A DNA stretch of 64,000 nt from Porphyra umbilicalis. Its lineage: Eukaryota > Rhodophyta > Bangiophyceae > Bangiales > Bangiaceae. The stretch covers positions 158,055-222,054 of the forward strand of contig KV918872.1 in NCBI GenBank assembly GCA_002049455.2, in the 5' to 3' direction. Of this stretch, positions 1-12,164 are shown piece after piece (position 1 is the first letter of the stretch; each line of letters opens with the position of its first letter). The notes under the pieces are model-generated. The model was not told where the DNA came from and searched no databases. It saw only the letters and a list, made by a program, of their open reading frames with translations. Made by a program: the position numbers and the translations under genes.

Positions 1-1930
1 AGTATTTGTCAGTAAGGCACCTGTTCTTAGGGGCCCACCGTAGTTAAATACATCCATGTCATGCAGCAGTCGGTGCTGACCTCGACGGCACTTCCGGCCT
101 GTTCCCGCGGCGCGGCACGCCCTTTACAATCGATAGCCGCACGCGCACGGTACTCTGCATCGTTGTCGAAGGGATTCACCTACGCTACGCGTTTCTGATG
201 TATCGAGATTCCTAGCCGTCTTTCAAGGAGCAGAAGCTGTTCAACCGCTTCCAAGAGGCCATCTGGAAGGAAGTGGGGAGGCTGTTCGGCATGTTCATGA
301 AGCACCATCATGTTGCGCTCCACCCTGGGCGTCATCGCTCGGTGTCGCAGCTTGTCACGATTTACAGGGACATTTGCGTTCTGCACTTCATGTGTGTGAC
401 GAGGCGCCGTAGCAAAGTTTTGAGTCACCGTCGACGTGCGGTGAGGGGTAATTATGAAACTCACTGTGGCGTAGGTGGTGATGCTGGCAGCGAGTCAGAT
501 GATGAGGAAGTAAAAAGAGGTGGGGCACCGACTGGCGGCTCTGCTGTCGCCGAAACATTTGCCCCTGGCGGTGGCATCGCCTGAGGCGTCGGCGGTGCAG
601 TTGCTGCCCCATGGGCTGCAGCACTTGGAGATGGCGTCAGGGGCGTCGCTGCGGCAACAGACAACGCTGAAACTGTCGGCAACGCGCCCCCTTCTCCGAA
701 TCTTTTCGCCCACTCGCCAGGCGCCGGCATGGCTGCCGTTTGAGCTGTTCAGGCTGAGACCCAAGAAGTGCAGGAGAACGACCGCCAGCGAGCTAACCTG
801 ACTGCTGACATTTTTCGTGACCGAGGCGAACTACCTGCCCCGCAGATTAGCTGACGTGATGTTGGGCGGAGCAGAAAAGATACCAAGGTTTTTTTGGCTC
901 GCTGAGTGGGAATTCCTGTTCCATCACACCTTTGTGGAGATGGAAGGAGGCCCACAGCGCCGGTAGCCCCGAGCGGCTTTCCAATGTGGCCGGCGGGAAA
1001 TATCCCGAGCTTCCTCGCTCACGGTCGAGCCTGAGGGCCGCCCCCGCCAGCCCGCCAATCCGTCCACGTGGTGTAGACCCATGATGACCAAGGAACTCGC
1101 GGCTCCTGCGACGGCGGCCGAGAAGCGCCAGCAGTCGCTTTCCGACGGCGGGTCGCCAACCCCGCCATCGACGCCGCCACCGGCGCTGACCCACCGCCTC
1201 AAGCGAGGCCACTCTGCACGCAATCGTCGCCGTCAGCACGGGCCGACGACAATTTTCATGTCGGCGGTGGCGGCGCGGGGCGCGTGCAAGTTTTTCGCGT
1301 TAGTGGCAGGCAGCAGCAGTGGTCCGGCCGCCACCGCCGCCACCGCCGGCGCAGCTGCCTTCCTCGCGGCCGCCTCTGCCGCCGCTACCACCGCCGCCGG
1401 CCGCTGTCGCCGCTGCCGCCGCAGCTGCGGCCGTCGCCGCCACTGTCGCCGCTCATGGCGCCTCCAAGCCCGATTCACATCTCTCTCTGTGCGTGGGCCG
1501 GGTCTGGGCTTGCGTCGCGCGCACGTGCGGCGGCTAGAAGTAAGGCGGCAGCTGCGATGCGGCGGCGACCGGGTGGAAGTCACGGTGGCGTCAGGCAGTG
1601 GCAGCGGGAATACGCCGCCGCTGCCGCCGCCGCTGCCGCCGCCGCCGCGGCCGACTCCCTCGCCGCCGTTCGAGCTGCCGCATTCGAAGCTGCCGGTGCA
1701 GCCGCCATCCAAGCTGCTGCCACCGCCTTCGTCGCTGATTGGGCTGTTGAGCGCCATCGACGCCGCCAACTGCGCTTGAGCGGCATCGAGGCAGGCGGCG
1801 AAAGCATGTGCGGCAGCTGCTGGGTAGTCAGAGGCAGCTCCGCGGCAATGCCTGGGGGGGACGTCACGGAGGTTGCAGGCGGCGGCAGCGGGCCAGCCGC
1901 CGCCGCAGCCCCCGCCGCCTCCGCAACCAT

Positions 1931-1969
<39 letters not shown>

Positions 1970-3007
1970 AGCTGTCACAGCCGCCGGTGGACCTGCATCA
2001 CTACTTGTCAAGCCACGGCGCGGGGCCCCGTTCCAGTCACGAGGGGTTCAGCCGATTCGGGAAATCGGTCGGTCGAGATCTGCTACAGACCCCGACGAAC
2101 GTCAAACCCGTTGAGGGAAAATGAGCCCAAGTTCCGCATATTTCGAGTCGTTCCGGTGGCGATCCACTTGTGATCACCCCGTGGCTCACTCACCAAAACC
2201 GCGATCTCGAGACCTCCCTCGCATTCGTATGTCCCCGAGCGGGCCCCCAGTTAAGGGCCTACTTTTGTGTAAACCCGACTTGGACTATTGAACAACATTA
2301 CACCGCGCCCCTATTCCCGAGGCGTCGCGAGGGTGTCACGTAGCACCCTTCCCCTGCCTTCACTCAAGGTGGTATTCGAAGCTTCGGTTTTCCTCCGCTG
2401 AAGCTGGCTCCATGGGCCCTAAGGGGAGGTTTTGCCAAGGGTTTTTCGGGGGTGTCTGAGGGTATGTTTCGGAGGGTCTGAGGGGAACGGACGGGGACCG
2501 AGGGCGAGGCGTAAGTGTTGTCTCTCGGTCTTTGACGCGGGCGAGTTAGCTTCCGGTCTCCCAATTCGTGTTTGTCGCTGGGGACGTCTTCTTCCTGTCG
2601 ACGCTGTGCGTGTGTGATTTTCAAGGTTTCGTTTCGGGGCTGGTATTCACCGGCAGGACTACCCGGCGACAAGGTCTGGGTCGCTTTTTCCCCAACTGTG
2701 TGGGGTGGGCTGTGCGTGTTGTCACATTTGGTGGTGCAGCATGGGAGGACGGCGACTCAACTTTCCCCGGGGTGGTCGCGGTGCGCTAACCCGCCTTGAA
2801 GGGAACCCAGTTGATCCTTCTCTCCTACGTGCCTAGCGCTGAGGGTGGCGCCCCACAACACCAATTTTTGCTGAGTCAGGCCGGGTAGATGGCCGATGGA
2901 AGAAGGAATGGGGACCTCTCCTGGTGTCGAAGTACCTGGTGTCGGGGGGGATGGGTCTTCCCCCCCGGAGGCGGATCGTCGGTGGATGAACGCCACACAA
3001 GTGCCGG
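1..3007. other. GC-rich low-complexity flank, no gene supported
   Basis: Between about 1319 and 1975 there are runs of GCC/GCT/GCA triplets (clearest at 1612-1650 and 1935-1970), which open all reading frames at once. The long Ala/Pro/Arg-rich ORFs here are therefore not evidence of genes. From 1980 to 3007 the sequence is less repetitive and I recognise no domain on either strand. The last 5 bases (GCCGG, 3003-3007) are the left target-site duplication of copia element A. Confidence 0.6.
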
Positions 3008-3405
3008 TGCTGAGGCAGCCCTCCAACACCGCGTAGGTGAATCGGAGTTACCGCGGACTGCCTGGCTCATGCCAGGACTACTTATGGGGTCATCGGATTG
3101 ATTGGCTGAGCCATTGACATGAATCGCTGTACGTGTGTGATGTAAGTAGTTGTTTTTTCATGTCGAGGGCAGCTCACTTGAGAGCTGAGCTCGGAAAAAT
3201 TCTCGTGAGCTCCTCTAGGGGCGTCTCGACTCGTGTGGTGGTGAGAGCGTGTACCCTCCAAGGGACGGAGCACTTCACTGGCGGGGGGTGCGCCGGGAGG
3301 ACGTGGCGAGAGAGGCTCACGGAGGGATTAAGAGCCTGCTGGCGTCGCGCCTCAGACCGCTCTCTTGTAAAGCAACGCATCCACCCAATTACCGCTCAGT
3401 CCACA
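3008..3405 (+). repeat. 5' LTR of copia A
   Basis: It aligns along its full length with 8403-8801. It begins TGCTGAGG (the 3' copy has TGTTGAGG) and ends CAGTCCACA, immediately followed by the primer-binding site. It is preceded by the target duplication GCCGG. Confidence 0.92.
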
Positions 3406-3420
3406 GGTTATGGGCTCTGC
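3406..3420 (+). promoter_or_regulatory. Primer-binding site of copia A, half-tRNA initiator Met type
   Basis: GGTTATGGGCTCTGC directly abuts the LTR. It differs at two positions from the site in element B (GGTTATGGGCCCAGC), which is complementary to the anticodon stem-loop of eukaryotic initiator tRNA-Met. This is the internal, half-tRNA priming known for Drosophila copia and Ty5, not priming from the tRNA 3' end. The ATG inside it is the complement of the CAU anticodon. Confidence 0.8.
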
Positions 3421-4855
3421 TGTCGCTGGTGGTATCCGTCGTCATCCCTGCGGTCGCTGGCGAGACGACGTTGCTGTGGTCACGATGTGTTCCGGCGTCA
3501 GGCGGGCGTGTGCTGCTTTCTTCGTCGTTAGTGCGGCGCTGTGCAGCGCCGAGGTCGTCAACATGGCAGACCACGGCCGCTATGGCCGCCCCCAGTTCGC
3601 GCAGCTGGACGACAAAAACAAGGTGTGGGCAGATTACCAGCGTGCGCAGCTCAAGAAGGAGAAGCTCTGGGCGGCCGTCGTGACGGACCGACCGGCATCT
3701 TCGTCCGACGACAAAAATTCCGAACCGGTGGTCGACGTGTGGGGCGGCATGAACAAGGCGGCGCTGACGACCATCCAGAGTTCGGTCAAGCCCGTGCATC
3801 TCGACACGTTCACGTCAGTGGACACGGACAAAGAGGGGTGGGAGGCGCTCAAGGTCATGTTCGAGGCGCGAGACAACCCGCACCTGCTGCAGCTCATGGG
3901 AAAGCTGGGCAGCCTGAAGAAAGGCGGCGACGAGAACATCATCATATTTGCTTCGCGCGCCAGGAGGTTCTGGGACGAGCTCGCCATGATCGGCAACCCC
4001 GTGGACGACGACATGCTTGCGCTGCGTGTCCTGGCAGGCCTCCCGGCAGACTATGGGATGCTCAGGACGGTGTTGGCGAACAAGAACACTAAGCTTGTCA
4101 TGTCGGACGTGACGGCTAAGCTGCTTCAAGTCGAGCAGCGGAGCTTTTCTGTCGGCACTTCCAAGCCTTCTGGCAGTGTTACGTCACAATCCTTTGCGGC
4201 AGCGGCGCTTAAGAGGCCGTTTGACAAGAAGTCGGTCGCGTGCTTCCACTGCAACAAGAAGGCACACGTGCAGCGCGACTGCCACAAGAAGAAGGCGGCC
4301 GAGGCAAAGCGCAAGGGCACGCCCGGCGAGAGTGGTCGTGAAGGCTCCCACGGCGGCCGGCCGTACGCGGGTGGCGCTCTGGCCTACACTGCTTCTACTT
4401 GCAATACCGGGAGCAGCAAGGCTTGCGGGAGCTCCTTGTGTTCATCAACTTGGGTGCTTGACCCTGGCGAAACCAAGCACATGGCCGCTTGGAGAAAGGG
4501 CTTCACCGTCCGGACGGCGCGATGCGCGGCCGAGGTCACCTCGGCCAACGGCGAGATGGTGTCCATTGAGGGGCACGGCCACGTCTCCATGGACGTTGAC
4601 AAAGGAAATACCAAGACGCGAATGGTGCTCGAGGAGGCCATGCTCGTTTCGAGCCTTCGAAGCAACCTGCTGTCGGCTCGAGCGGTCGACCGCAATCGAG
4701 GTGCGGTGGTGTTCGCCAACAACGCCTGTCACATCCTCAGCGACGGGGATGCTGTTCGCTTGAGCGAGGTGCTCGACAAGACTTCGGTGGTCGGCAAGAT
4801 GAACGACCTGGAACAGTATGAGATCAATGTGACGCCGGTCCAGGCGTCGGCTTAA
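3410..4855 (+). pseudogene. gag: gag and protease of copia A
   Basis: This is the first part of the A polyprotein. It covers a copia gag domain (about residues 55-270), a CX2CX4HX4C zinc knuckle (CFHCNKKAHVQRDC, near 4241-4282) and the protease region. The frame is open from the ATG inside the primer site. The more conventional start is the ATG in VVNM at about 3563, conserved in B. The retropepsin motif, DSGAT in B, reads DPGET here (near 4459), so the catalytic DSG is lost. The reading frame ends at a TAA (4853-4855) where B has an Asn codon and continues into the integrase zinc domain. Confidence 0.88.
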
Positions 4856-5820
4856 GCGGCATCCGCGCGCATAGCTGGAAAGGCGGAGCTGTGGCACCGT
4901 CATTTCAACCACGTGGGGTGGGAGAACCTCAAGTGAAATGGTCGACGGCATGTCATCGTTAGTGGCAAAAGCCAAGCGCATCGTTGGCACGGTTTGTGTG
5001 CCGTGCGTGGACGGCAAGATGGTTCAGTGGCCGAGCCCTCGCTCGTCGACAGCGACAACCAAGAGCGACCTGGTGCACACCGACAATAGTGGCCCACTCA
5101 ATGTGGCATTGGGTGGTTCCATATACTTTAAGACGGCGCCGGGCGACTCCACGGGCTTCGTCACGGCTACGCCTATCAAGACAAAAGCGATGGCCCCGGA
5201 CGTGCTCAAGTCGTGTATCAAGCAGCTTGAGACACTGACGGGGACCAAGGTCAAGCACGTCTGTCATGATGGTGCCAAGGAGTGTCACCAAGGACCTGAA
5301 GGCATGGTACGAGGACAAGGGCATCACGTCCGAGACGACGGCGACGTACAAGTCACAGCAGAACGGGAAAGCGGAGCGGGTGAACCGCACGCTGATGGAG
5401 CGCGTTCGTGCGGCTCTGATCGATGCCGGAGCAGAGGAAGAGCTGTGGGCTGCCCCTTCGGCCTCCTTCGTTCATTTTTTGAACCGGTCCCCCAAGGCGG
5501 GGCTGGATGGGACGCCGCTGGAGGCTCCAACGGGTCAACGCCCCGACGATGCGGGATTCTGCGTTTGGGGGATTCGGGCGTGCGCGCTTAAATCCAAGAA
5601 GCAGGATCGCAAGCTGTATCCAAGGACCAGCGTCGGCCTCTTTGTCGGCTACACCGTCGGTGGCAAGGCCAAACGCATCCTGGAGGACGAGACAAACCAA
5701 GTCTTCGGGCGTCGAGGATTGCTGATGGAGGAGAACCCGGCTAAGGTCGAGACGTCGGCTCTCGGGCCAAGCGCTGGACGAAAACACCCCCGACGAATCT
5801 TCCACAAGCGACGAAGATGA
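4856..5820 (+). pseudogene. pol: Integrase region of copia A, frameshifted
   Basis: This continues the A polyprotein through the HHCC zinc domain (AELWHRHFNH, then CVPCVDGKM) and the DDE integrase core (VHTDNSGPL; the Glu region in QQNGKAERVNRTLME). Alignment with B shows an 8-bp deletion near 4935 and a 2-bp deletion near 5283, so the domain is spread over three frames (about 4860-4930, 4938-5290 and 5266-5820). It should join viral cDNA to the host chromosome but cannot be made as one protein from this copy. Downstream (LFVGYTVGGKAKRIL) it keeps the usual copia integrase C-terminal region. Confidence 0.85.
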
Positions 5821-5959
5821 CAGTCCTCTTTTTCTCGAAGAAGAAAGCGAAAAAGACGAGGATGACGGCGACGGTGACTCTACACCCTGGGTTGGTCAAG
5901 CACCTGCGGTCAGTGGCAGCGTCGCACAGGGCCTCATCGCTCAAAGCGAAAGCCAACTC

Positions 5960-7605
5960 CCAAGGTAGCATTGTGGGAAAAGGAACCCAAGGCGTACCTG
6001 GCAAGCGGTACGAAGTCCGCGGATGCAGCTGGCTGCGACCTGCACATGCCGCCTGCAAATGAGAAAGAGGCTCGTGCTTGCCCTGATTGGCCGCGGTGGA
6101 AGCAAGCCTTAAAGGAGGAGGTGGCAGCCAACAAGAAGCTTGGCACTTGGTCCAAAAGTGAGGTCAACAACAAGAAGCACGAGACCGTCAAGACGCGATT
6201 CGTGTTCGTCATCAAGCACGAAGCGGAGGGCAAAATGGCGCGGTACAAGGCCCGACTCGTGGCCGAAGGGTTCAATCAAGTGCCGGGGCGCGACTTTGAT
6301 GAGACGTGCGTGCCGGAGTTTAACGCGGCTACGACACGGGCTCTCTTTTCTGTGGCTGCAGTTACGGGGTGGGAAGTCCATCATGTCGACGATGAGGAAG
6401 CCTTCCTCAACGCCAAATTGGACGAGGAGACGTACATCAAACTCCCTGACAGGGTCGATCCGAAGGAGCTGGAGGAGATGTGTCGGCTGAATCTGGCACT
6501 CTACGGGACGAAGCAGGCGGGGCGGCTTTGGGGCATCAAGCTCGACAAAGAGCTCAAGGACATGGGGGCGGTCCGGTCCAAGGTAAACCCGTGCCTCTAC
6601 GAGTTGTGCCACCCCGTGCAAGGGCGCGTCTTCATCCTCGTGTATTTTGACGACCTTATCTTGGCGGGCGAGAAGATAGAAGGAGTCAAAGCCGTTAAGC
6701 GCTTCGTGTCTGCCAAGTTTGAGGTGCGCGACATGAAGGAGGTCAGGGACTTTATTGGCATGAAGGTCTTGCGCAACCGGGCGGCCAATACTCTGACGTT
6801 GAGCAACCCGGGGCACACAGACACGCTGCTGGAGGCGTCCGGGATGTACAAGGCGACGCCAAACAAGACATCGATGGCATCGGGGGTCAAGCTGGCCAAG
6901 ACAGGGGCGATCCTTCTGCCGGAAGGCAACCGTTACGCCGAGTTGGCTGGCTCTCTCCTCTACGTGTCTACCACGACGACGCCAGAAATCGCCTTTGCCG
7001 TGCGGGTGCTGTCGCGCTTCATTTCCTGCCCTGAGGAGGACCACATGCACGCGGCCAGGAGGGTTCTGCGCTTCCTGCGCGAAACGACTCGCCTGGGGGT
7101 GGTCTACGGCGGCAGCAAGCCGCTGCAAGGGTTTGTCGACGCCAATTGGGCCAGTGACATGGACGGTCGTCGGTCGACAACCGGTTTCGTCTTCCCCAGC
7201 AATGGCGGGCCGATTGCGTGCGCAAGAAAACGGCAGTCGACCGTGGCCCCCTCGACGGCCGAGGCCGAGTTCGTGGGCGCCGCAATGGCGACCAAAGAGG
7301 CGCGATGACTACGCAAGGTGCTGTCGGCTCTGGGCGTCGACGGTCGAGCCGTGGCGATGGGGAAGGACAACCAATCCTGCCTGGCGCTCGTCTACAACCT
7401 TGAGGCGACGGGGCGGACCAAGCATGTCGACGTCGCCTACCACATGGTTCGCGACTACGAGACGTGCGAGGATGTGGCCTTCTACTTCCTCCCTAGCGCC
7501 GACATGCAGGCGGATGGACTCACCAAGCCTCTGTTGTCGCCGGCGCTCACGGCCTTTCGGGCTGCCGTCGGGGTTGGTGAAGACGCGCGGCTGAGCGGGG
7601 CGACG
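5960..7605 (+). pseudogene. pol: Reverse transcriptase and RNase H of copia A
   Basis: An uninterrupted frame from about 5971 to 7305 covers the copia RT (WKQALKEEVAANKKLGTW at the start, DD box YFDD at 6643-6654) and RNase H (FVDANWASDMDGRRSTTGF, then STAEAEFVGAAMATKEA). The RT catalytic box in B is YVDD, so YFDD is a substitution next to the catalytic aspartates. A TGA at 7306-7308 replaces the Trp codon of B (EALWLRKLLS). After it the frame continues with the RNase H tail (NQSCLALVYN, GRTKHVDVAYHMVRDY) to about 7605. Unlike B, this copy keeps the full RT domain. An acidic linker (about 5820-5960) lies between integrase and RT in another frame. Confidence 0.88.
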
Positions 7606-8402
7606 GTCCTGGCGACCCCCTGTTGCGGGAGTGCTGAGGCGCCATGGCGCCACTGGAGCCGTCCAGTGGCACGAGCTCGGACTCGCGACAGCGACCTCCG
7701 TCGACCCTGCCGCGGGCCGTTGCCGGTCGTGGACTGTTGCGCTACCATCCACTTGCCTTGGGCCAGCAATGGAACGCTGTTGCCTTGCGGGGACGGCCGG
7801 TTGGGACAATCATGGGGCGCTGTGGCGCCACTGGGGGCGACGAGCGGCGCAGCCGCGGGTTCGCGGCGATCACCGGACTTGATTTTGCCGAAGTCGATTT
7901 TGGGCGATTTCGGCCGGGAGCTGTTGGCCTATAGCTCCGGCAGGTCGAGTCGAGTTTGGCGAAGTCGACTTTTTTTGTGGTCTTGGCCCCGCTGCTGGAA
8001 GACTCCAGCTTCGGGCCAAGTCGGCCGGTCGGGCCCGAATCGCTTTGGTGCAAGTCGATATTTGGTTGAATGTGGTATCGAGCACTAGGCGTACTGATCC
8101 CGTGGATCCAGCCGATCTTCGGCCAAGTCAATGAGCCGCGGTCGACGGGCCGCCGATGCGCCGGATCGTCTCCGTTCGAGACGCGCCCGATTGCGCTGTT
8201 CTCACCGCAACGTCTGCTTCACGTCGATGGTGAATTTTCGTGACTTCGGCGGAGGTCGATGTTGCGCGTGTTACACCTGGGACCTGGGGATCGACTGGGG
8301 TTTTTTCTCGACTTTGGATGATTGCGGGAGATGCCGCACCGGTCGAGACAAGTTGTGACCGCGCTGAGGCTCCATGGCGCGGACTGTGGGGTGCAGAGTG
8401 AG
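7606..8402 (+). other. 3' untranslated region of copia A
   Basis: About 800 bp between the RNase H end and the 3' LTR with no recognisable domain. It is much longer than the same region in B (about 310 bp). It contains repeated GTCGA/AAGTCGA words around 7870-8110. The purine-rich stretch just before 8403 is the likely polypurine tract. Confidence 0.6.
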
Positions 8403-8801
8403 TGTTGAGGCAGCCCCCCAAGCCCGCGTAGGTAACTCGGAGCTACCGCGGACTGCCTGGCTCATTCCAGGAGTACTTATGGGGTCATCGGATTGATTGG
8501 CTGAGCCATTGACATGAATCGCTGTACGTGTGTGATGTAAGTAGTTGTTTTTTTGTGTCGAGGGCAGCTCACTTTGGAGCTGAGCTCGGGGAGATTCTCG
8601 TGAGCTCCTCTAGGGGCGCCGCGATTCGTGTGGTGGTGAGAGCGTGTACCCTTCAAGGGACGGAGCACTGCGCTGGCGGGGGGTGCGCCGGGAGGACGTG
8701 GCGAGACAGGCTCACGGACGGATTAAGAGCCTGCTGGCGTCGCGCCTCAGTCCGCTCTCAGGGTAAAGTAACGCATCCACCCAACTACTGCTCAGTCCAC
8801 A
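8403..8801 (+). repeat. 3' LTR of copia A
   Basis: It aligns with 3008-3405, begins TGTTGAGG, ends CAGTCCACA, and is followed by the second GCCGG target duplication (8802-8806). Confidence 0.92.
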
Positions 8802-8806
8802 GCCGG

Positions 8807-9716
8807 CACAATGGATGCGGGTGCCCGTGGGCAGCCGACCTTGTTTCTTCTCTGGCCCTCGGGCCTCGATCGCACTTGGACTCGCCCCCCGGCGGGCGCC
8901 CCTTCGGGTAGTACTCACTTCGCGGCGGCCCTGTCGGGTGGTGGCATTCATTTCGGCGTATGACAGCTGCCCGCCGTTACCACGTGGGACGGTGGGTCTG
9001 TGCCATCACAGGCACGGGAGCCTGCGAGTTGGAGGTCTTGTCGTGCTGCCCAAGGGTCACGGAGGGCCAAGGGTGCCCAGGCGCATGAGCATAGCACCGG
9101 CACCCGCTGTGTCGGTCCCCCGACACGTGGACCCGGTGGAAGATCCCTTTTCGGTGCCTGGGAAGGGGGGTCGATGCCAGACTCGGCACGGGCGCCTGCG
9201 GTTGGGAGCTCTTGTCGTGCTGCCCCAGGCTCACGGGGTGCCAGGGATGGCGAGGGTCTCGAGTGGCGAAACGCCGTGGCCGAGGTCGTTCGGTCTGGAG
9301 TTTCCAGATTGCTAGTCACGATGTTAAGGGGCTCTGCGCTCAGGCCCTCTGAGCGCCAGGGCAGAGCCTGGCGCTCTTCCTGTCGGCACCGACGCGACAA
9401 CTCGTCGTCGTCGTCGACCACTGACGTCTCCCGCTCGGGGGACGAGTCAGCTGTTGCGCGCATTCTTGGTGCGTTTCGTGCTACCTTCACGCCGTCGACG
9501 GTGAGGGAGGACCCTCGGGGTATGGACCCGGGGACCTTACCGACTCCCGACTCAACTGGAGGTGAGCAAAGCAAGAGGTCGATGCGAGAGTAACCCCGGG
9601 ATATTGACCCGGGGTTCCCGACTGAACGCTCCCTCGCGACCGGTACGGAGGCGGAGTGGTGGCCGACTCAAGCCACCCCGACACGCCCGAATCGGGTGGT
9701 GCCGCTGTAGGTCGAA
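8807..9716 (+). other. 5' part of gypsy relic D1, no intact gene
   Basis: The stretch upstream of the D1 gag fragment holds an imperfect direct repeat of about 50 bp (near 9012-9063 and 9184-9235, both containing TCTTGTCGTGCTGCCC). No domain is recognisable in it. It is probably leader or LTR sequence of the element whose gag follows. Confidence 0.4.
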
Positions 9717-10942
9717 GTGAGGCACCCGTATTACCGGATGATGTTCAATTGTGAGACCTACGCTCTGGAGAACAAGTTGATTGTCTACCCGCGGCGTCAC
9801 GCCCGTCCTTTGGTCCGGCACCAGAAGGACGTGACTCAATCCTTTGGGGTACGCGCCGAGTGGGACAGTTCCCGCCCTGCCAATGTCACAAAGTTCTTTC
9901 ACAAGTTCGCCAAGGCCTGCGACGACAACGACATCTCCGAAAGCCAAGCCTTCTACATCCTTCAATATTTTACGAAGAAACCTTGCAGTCAGAGGTGATT
10001 ATGGTTTTGCCAACTCGTCGGGCGGGTTTCCTCGGCGAGGGCACATTCTGCCTGGAGCTTATCAACTGGATGCTTCGACGCGACGTCGATGCGGCCTCAG
10101 TGGCTACTCTTGTTGAGACCCTTCACGTCGCGGTCCAATGGGACGACGAATACGAGTTGTCTTTCGCCGAGCGTCTTCGCCGCCTCAACACCAAGTGCGC
10201 GTTCATGTCGGAGAATGGCGTGCTCAAGGGGCGATTTGTGGAGGTGTTCACCGCATCACGCTCGCCACTTTTCAGGGGCGGAACACCCCCGGAATGACTA
10301 TGGGGAAGTTAGATCGCGTCGCCCAGACTCAGGACGACGAACACCGCTGACTATGACTCGAGAAACTCAAGAAGAGGACCAAGGAGCGAGAAGTGCTCGA
10401 GAAGGAGGCTCTGCTCCGGCGGAAGGCTCGTGTGGCCGCACCCCCCAAGGTTACAGGGGGAACATGGCGTCACTCACCGCGGTGCGCCCCGGTTCGGGTC
10501 GTCGGGGCCGTGGACGCCCCTATTCCCGGCGCCCGATACGATGCGATCCGACCCGGGGCCCCGGACGGCCCGACTCTCGAGGGGCGGCGACAGCTCACGC
10601 CGCCGGTCCCGACATAGGGATGAGTATATCCGATTAAAACCCCGGGCGGGAGAGTACCCTTTCTGGAAGTGTGGCAAGGTGGGTCATTGGGCCGAGGTGT
10701 GCCCCGCCTTGGACGTCCGCCTACGTGACCAGTTGGCAATGGCCAGTTTCTGGTCCCCTCTTGGGAAGCCCTCGGGCTCCCACGATACCCAGAGAATGGG
10801 CCGGCGAGTACCCGTTGCCAGTCCCTCCGAGGACTCCAGCTCAAGCGGCGAGGAGTCGACGCCGCTTGAGAAGGGTGAACCGCAGGCCGAGCCCGAGTGT
10901 GGATCGGCCAACTCCTCTGACTTCGAGGAGGGAAACGAGTAA
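9717..10942 (+). pseudogene. gag: Ty3/gypsy-type gag relic D1
   Basis: A gag-like capsid region is split over at least three frames: 9717-9998 (KFFHKFAKACDDNDISES), then 9985-10297 (WDDEYELSFAERLRRLNTK), then 10430-10942. The last piece ends with a zinc-knuckle remnant, WKCGKVGHWAEVC at about 10666-10704. The first Cys of the CX2CX4HX4C pattern is replaced by Phe. The arrangement (helical capsid segment, basic linker, one knuckle, acidic Ser-rich tail) parallels the intact G1 gag at 39754-41622. It is clearly non-functional. Confidence 0.6.
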
Positions 10943-11030
10943 CTACCGGTGTCGGGCCTCCCCGCGGAGACCGGTGGACCAAACGCGGGGCGGTCAGGTG
11001 ATTCCAGTACGCATCCAACCCCGACCCAAG

Positions 11031-11352
11031 GGGATCCACCTTCGGGACGCGCCCCTTCCGAAGCGGCTAGACGGCCGGAATTTGGTGGCCATACTGACGA
11101 GGTCCACCTATCAGGTGGCCAGTCATATCTGGTTCGACGCATGGCTTGAGGCAGCCCTCCGCATCATTTTCGTTTCGAGGTCGTGCGTCTCCCAAGACGG
11201 GAAGCGCTACTCTTCCCAGAGATGAACGCGACGCCCCTGGACGCGGAGATCCCCCAGTTGTTTGACATAAATTGGGGACTCCTGCCCATAACGGGCACCG
11301 TGACTCTGACGGTGCGAGTCGGCACTTACTCAACCCCAGTCACGTGTTAAGT
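11031..11352 (+). pseudogene. Possible aspartic protease remnant following D1 gag
   Basis: Downstream of the D1 gag stop, fragments in shifting frames resemble the start of a gypsy protease: a VASHIWFDA-like segment followed by LLPITGTVTLTVRVG. They are compared with the G1 protease region, where VTSGTISLLVRAGG follows the DTGA motif. No intact active-site motif is visible. I treat it as the start of the decayed D1 pol. Confidence 0.3.
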
Positions 11353-12164
11353 AGTGCGCGGCATGTCGGTACCCCAACACCCAGGGACAGACTGCACTGA
11401 CACCCATGTCCCCAACATCTGAGGGCCCAAGGGGTACATCCGGGTACTAAATGCATGTAGGGTCCCCATCAAGTTCTACCATACGTATCTTGTGGGTAGG
11501 TGATTTTACAGGCGTAAGTGTGTGAACTCCCGCACCCGTACGCAATAAGGCGGCTGGCACCCACACCCAAGTCAACAGATGAGTGAGTTGCCATGGGTAT
11601 CTATCAATTCCGACCGACAGCGGAGTTGAAGCCAAATGAGCGCGCCATTCTCATGCAATTATTACCTTTCACCACCGCTAAAAACCACATGATCTTCGGA
11701 CTTGATTTGAATCCTACTACGGTTTCAGTCGGGGTCGATTCTCCGAACCCTGGTGTGCTCGCCAAGGGGCGCCTGTTAGGGTTCTCACGCGAGCCGTTGA
11801 CAACGCCGCGAACAGGATGACTCACGTGACGTGACCGATTCGCCATGCTTGGGAAGAATGGGTGCTTGGCACAGAGCGGCACGCACTCCCCGTGCGCATT
11901 GAAAAGGGGTACCCCGGTTAGCTTTCCCTTGGCCTGCAGCGTGCGCACGCTCTCTCTATCACGTAACAAAGCCGCTGGCACCTCCACCTGCTTCATGATT
12001 GGCGTGATGGTCACCGGGATGCTTGCCGCCGCCCCTGCTTCGACCACAGTCTGCTCGGCCGAAGCGGGCCACCAAACCCGACGGGGGAGGGCGCCGCAGA
12101 TCCTCTATCAGCAGGTCGCGGGCGTGCACATCCTGCACCGCGCCAACGGCTACCGTCCGTGCCA
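11353..12164. other. Unassigned stretch between D1 and the Crypton relic
   Basis: No ORF with a recognisable domain. Two short related segments (around 11515-11570 and 11940-11990, both with GGCTGGCACC or GCTGGCACC preceded by similar sequence) suggest a small duplicated piece of the same decayed element. Confidence 0.35.

Larger units (their letters stand above)
3008..8801 (+). mobile_element. Ty1/copia LTR retrotransposon A (full length, decayed)
   Basis: A complete 5.8-kb copia element in the order LTR, half-tRNA primer site, gag, protease, integrase, reverse transcriptase, RNase H, LTR. It has direct LTRs of 398 and 399 bp and a perfect 5-bp target duplication GCCGG at 3003-3007 and 8802-8806. 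The domain order (integrase before RT) defines Ty1/copia. Its coding region is clearly related to element B at 52446-57763, and that comparison exposes the lesions in A: several stops, an 8-bp and a 2-bp deletion in integrase, and a mutated protease motif. The two LTRs differ at roughly 30 sites, about 92% identity by eye, so this is a much older insertion than B. It cannot be autonomous. Confidence 0.93.

Noticed and set aside
1081-2114. Ala/Pro/Arg-rich ORFs of 178-276 codons
   Set aside because: Overlapping in several frames within triplet repeats; no evidence for coding.
6109-7128. 339-codon minus-strand ORF
   Set aside because: Complement of the copia A RT/RNase H coding region.
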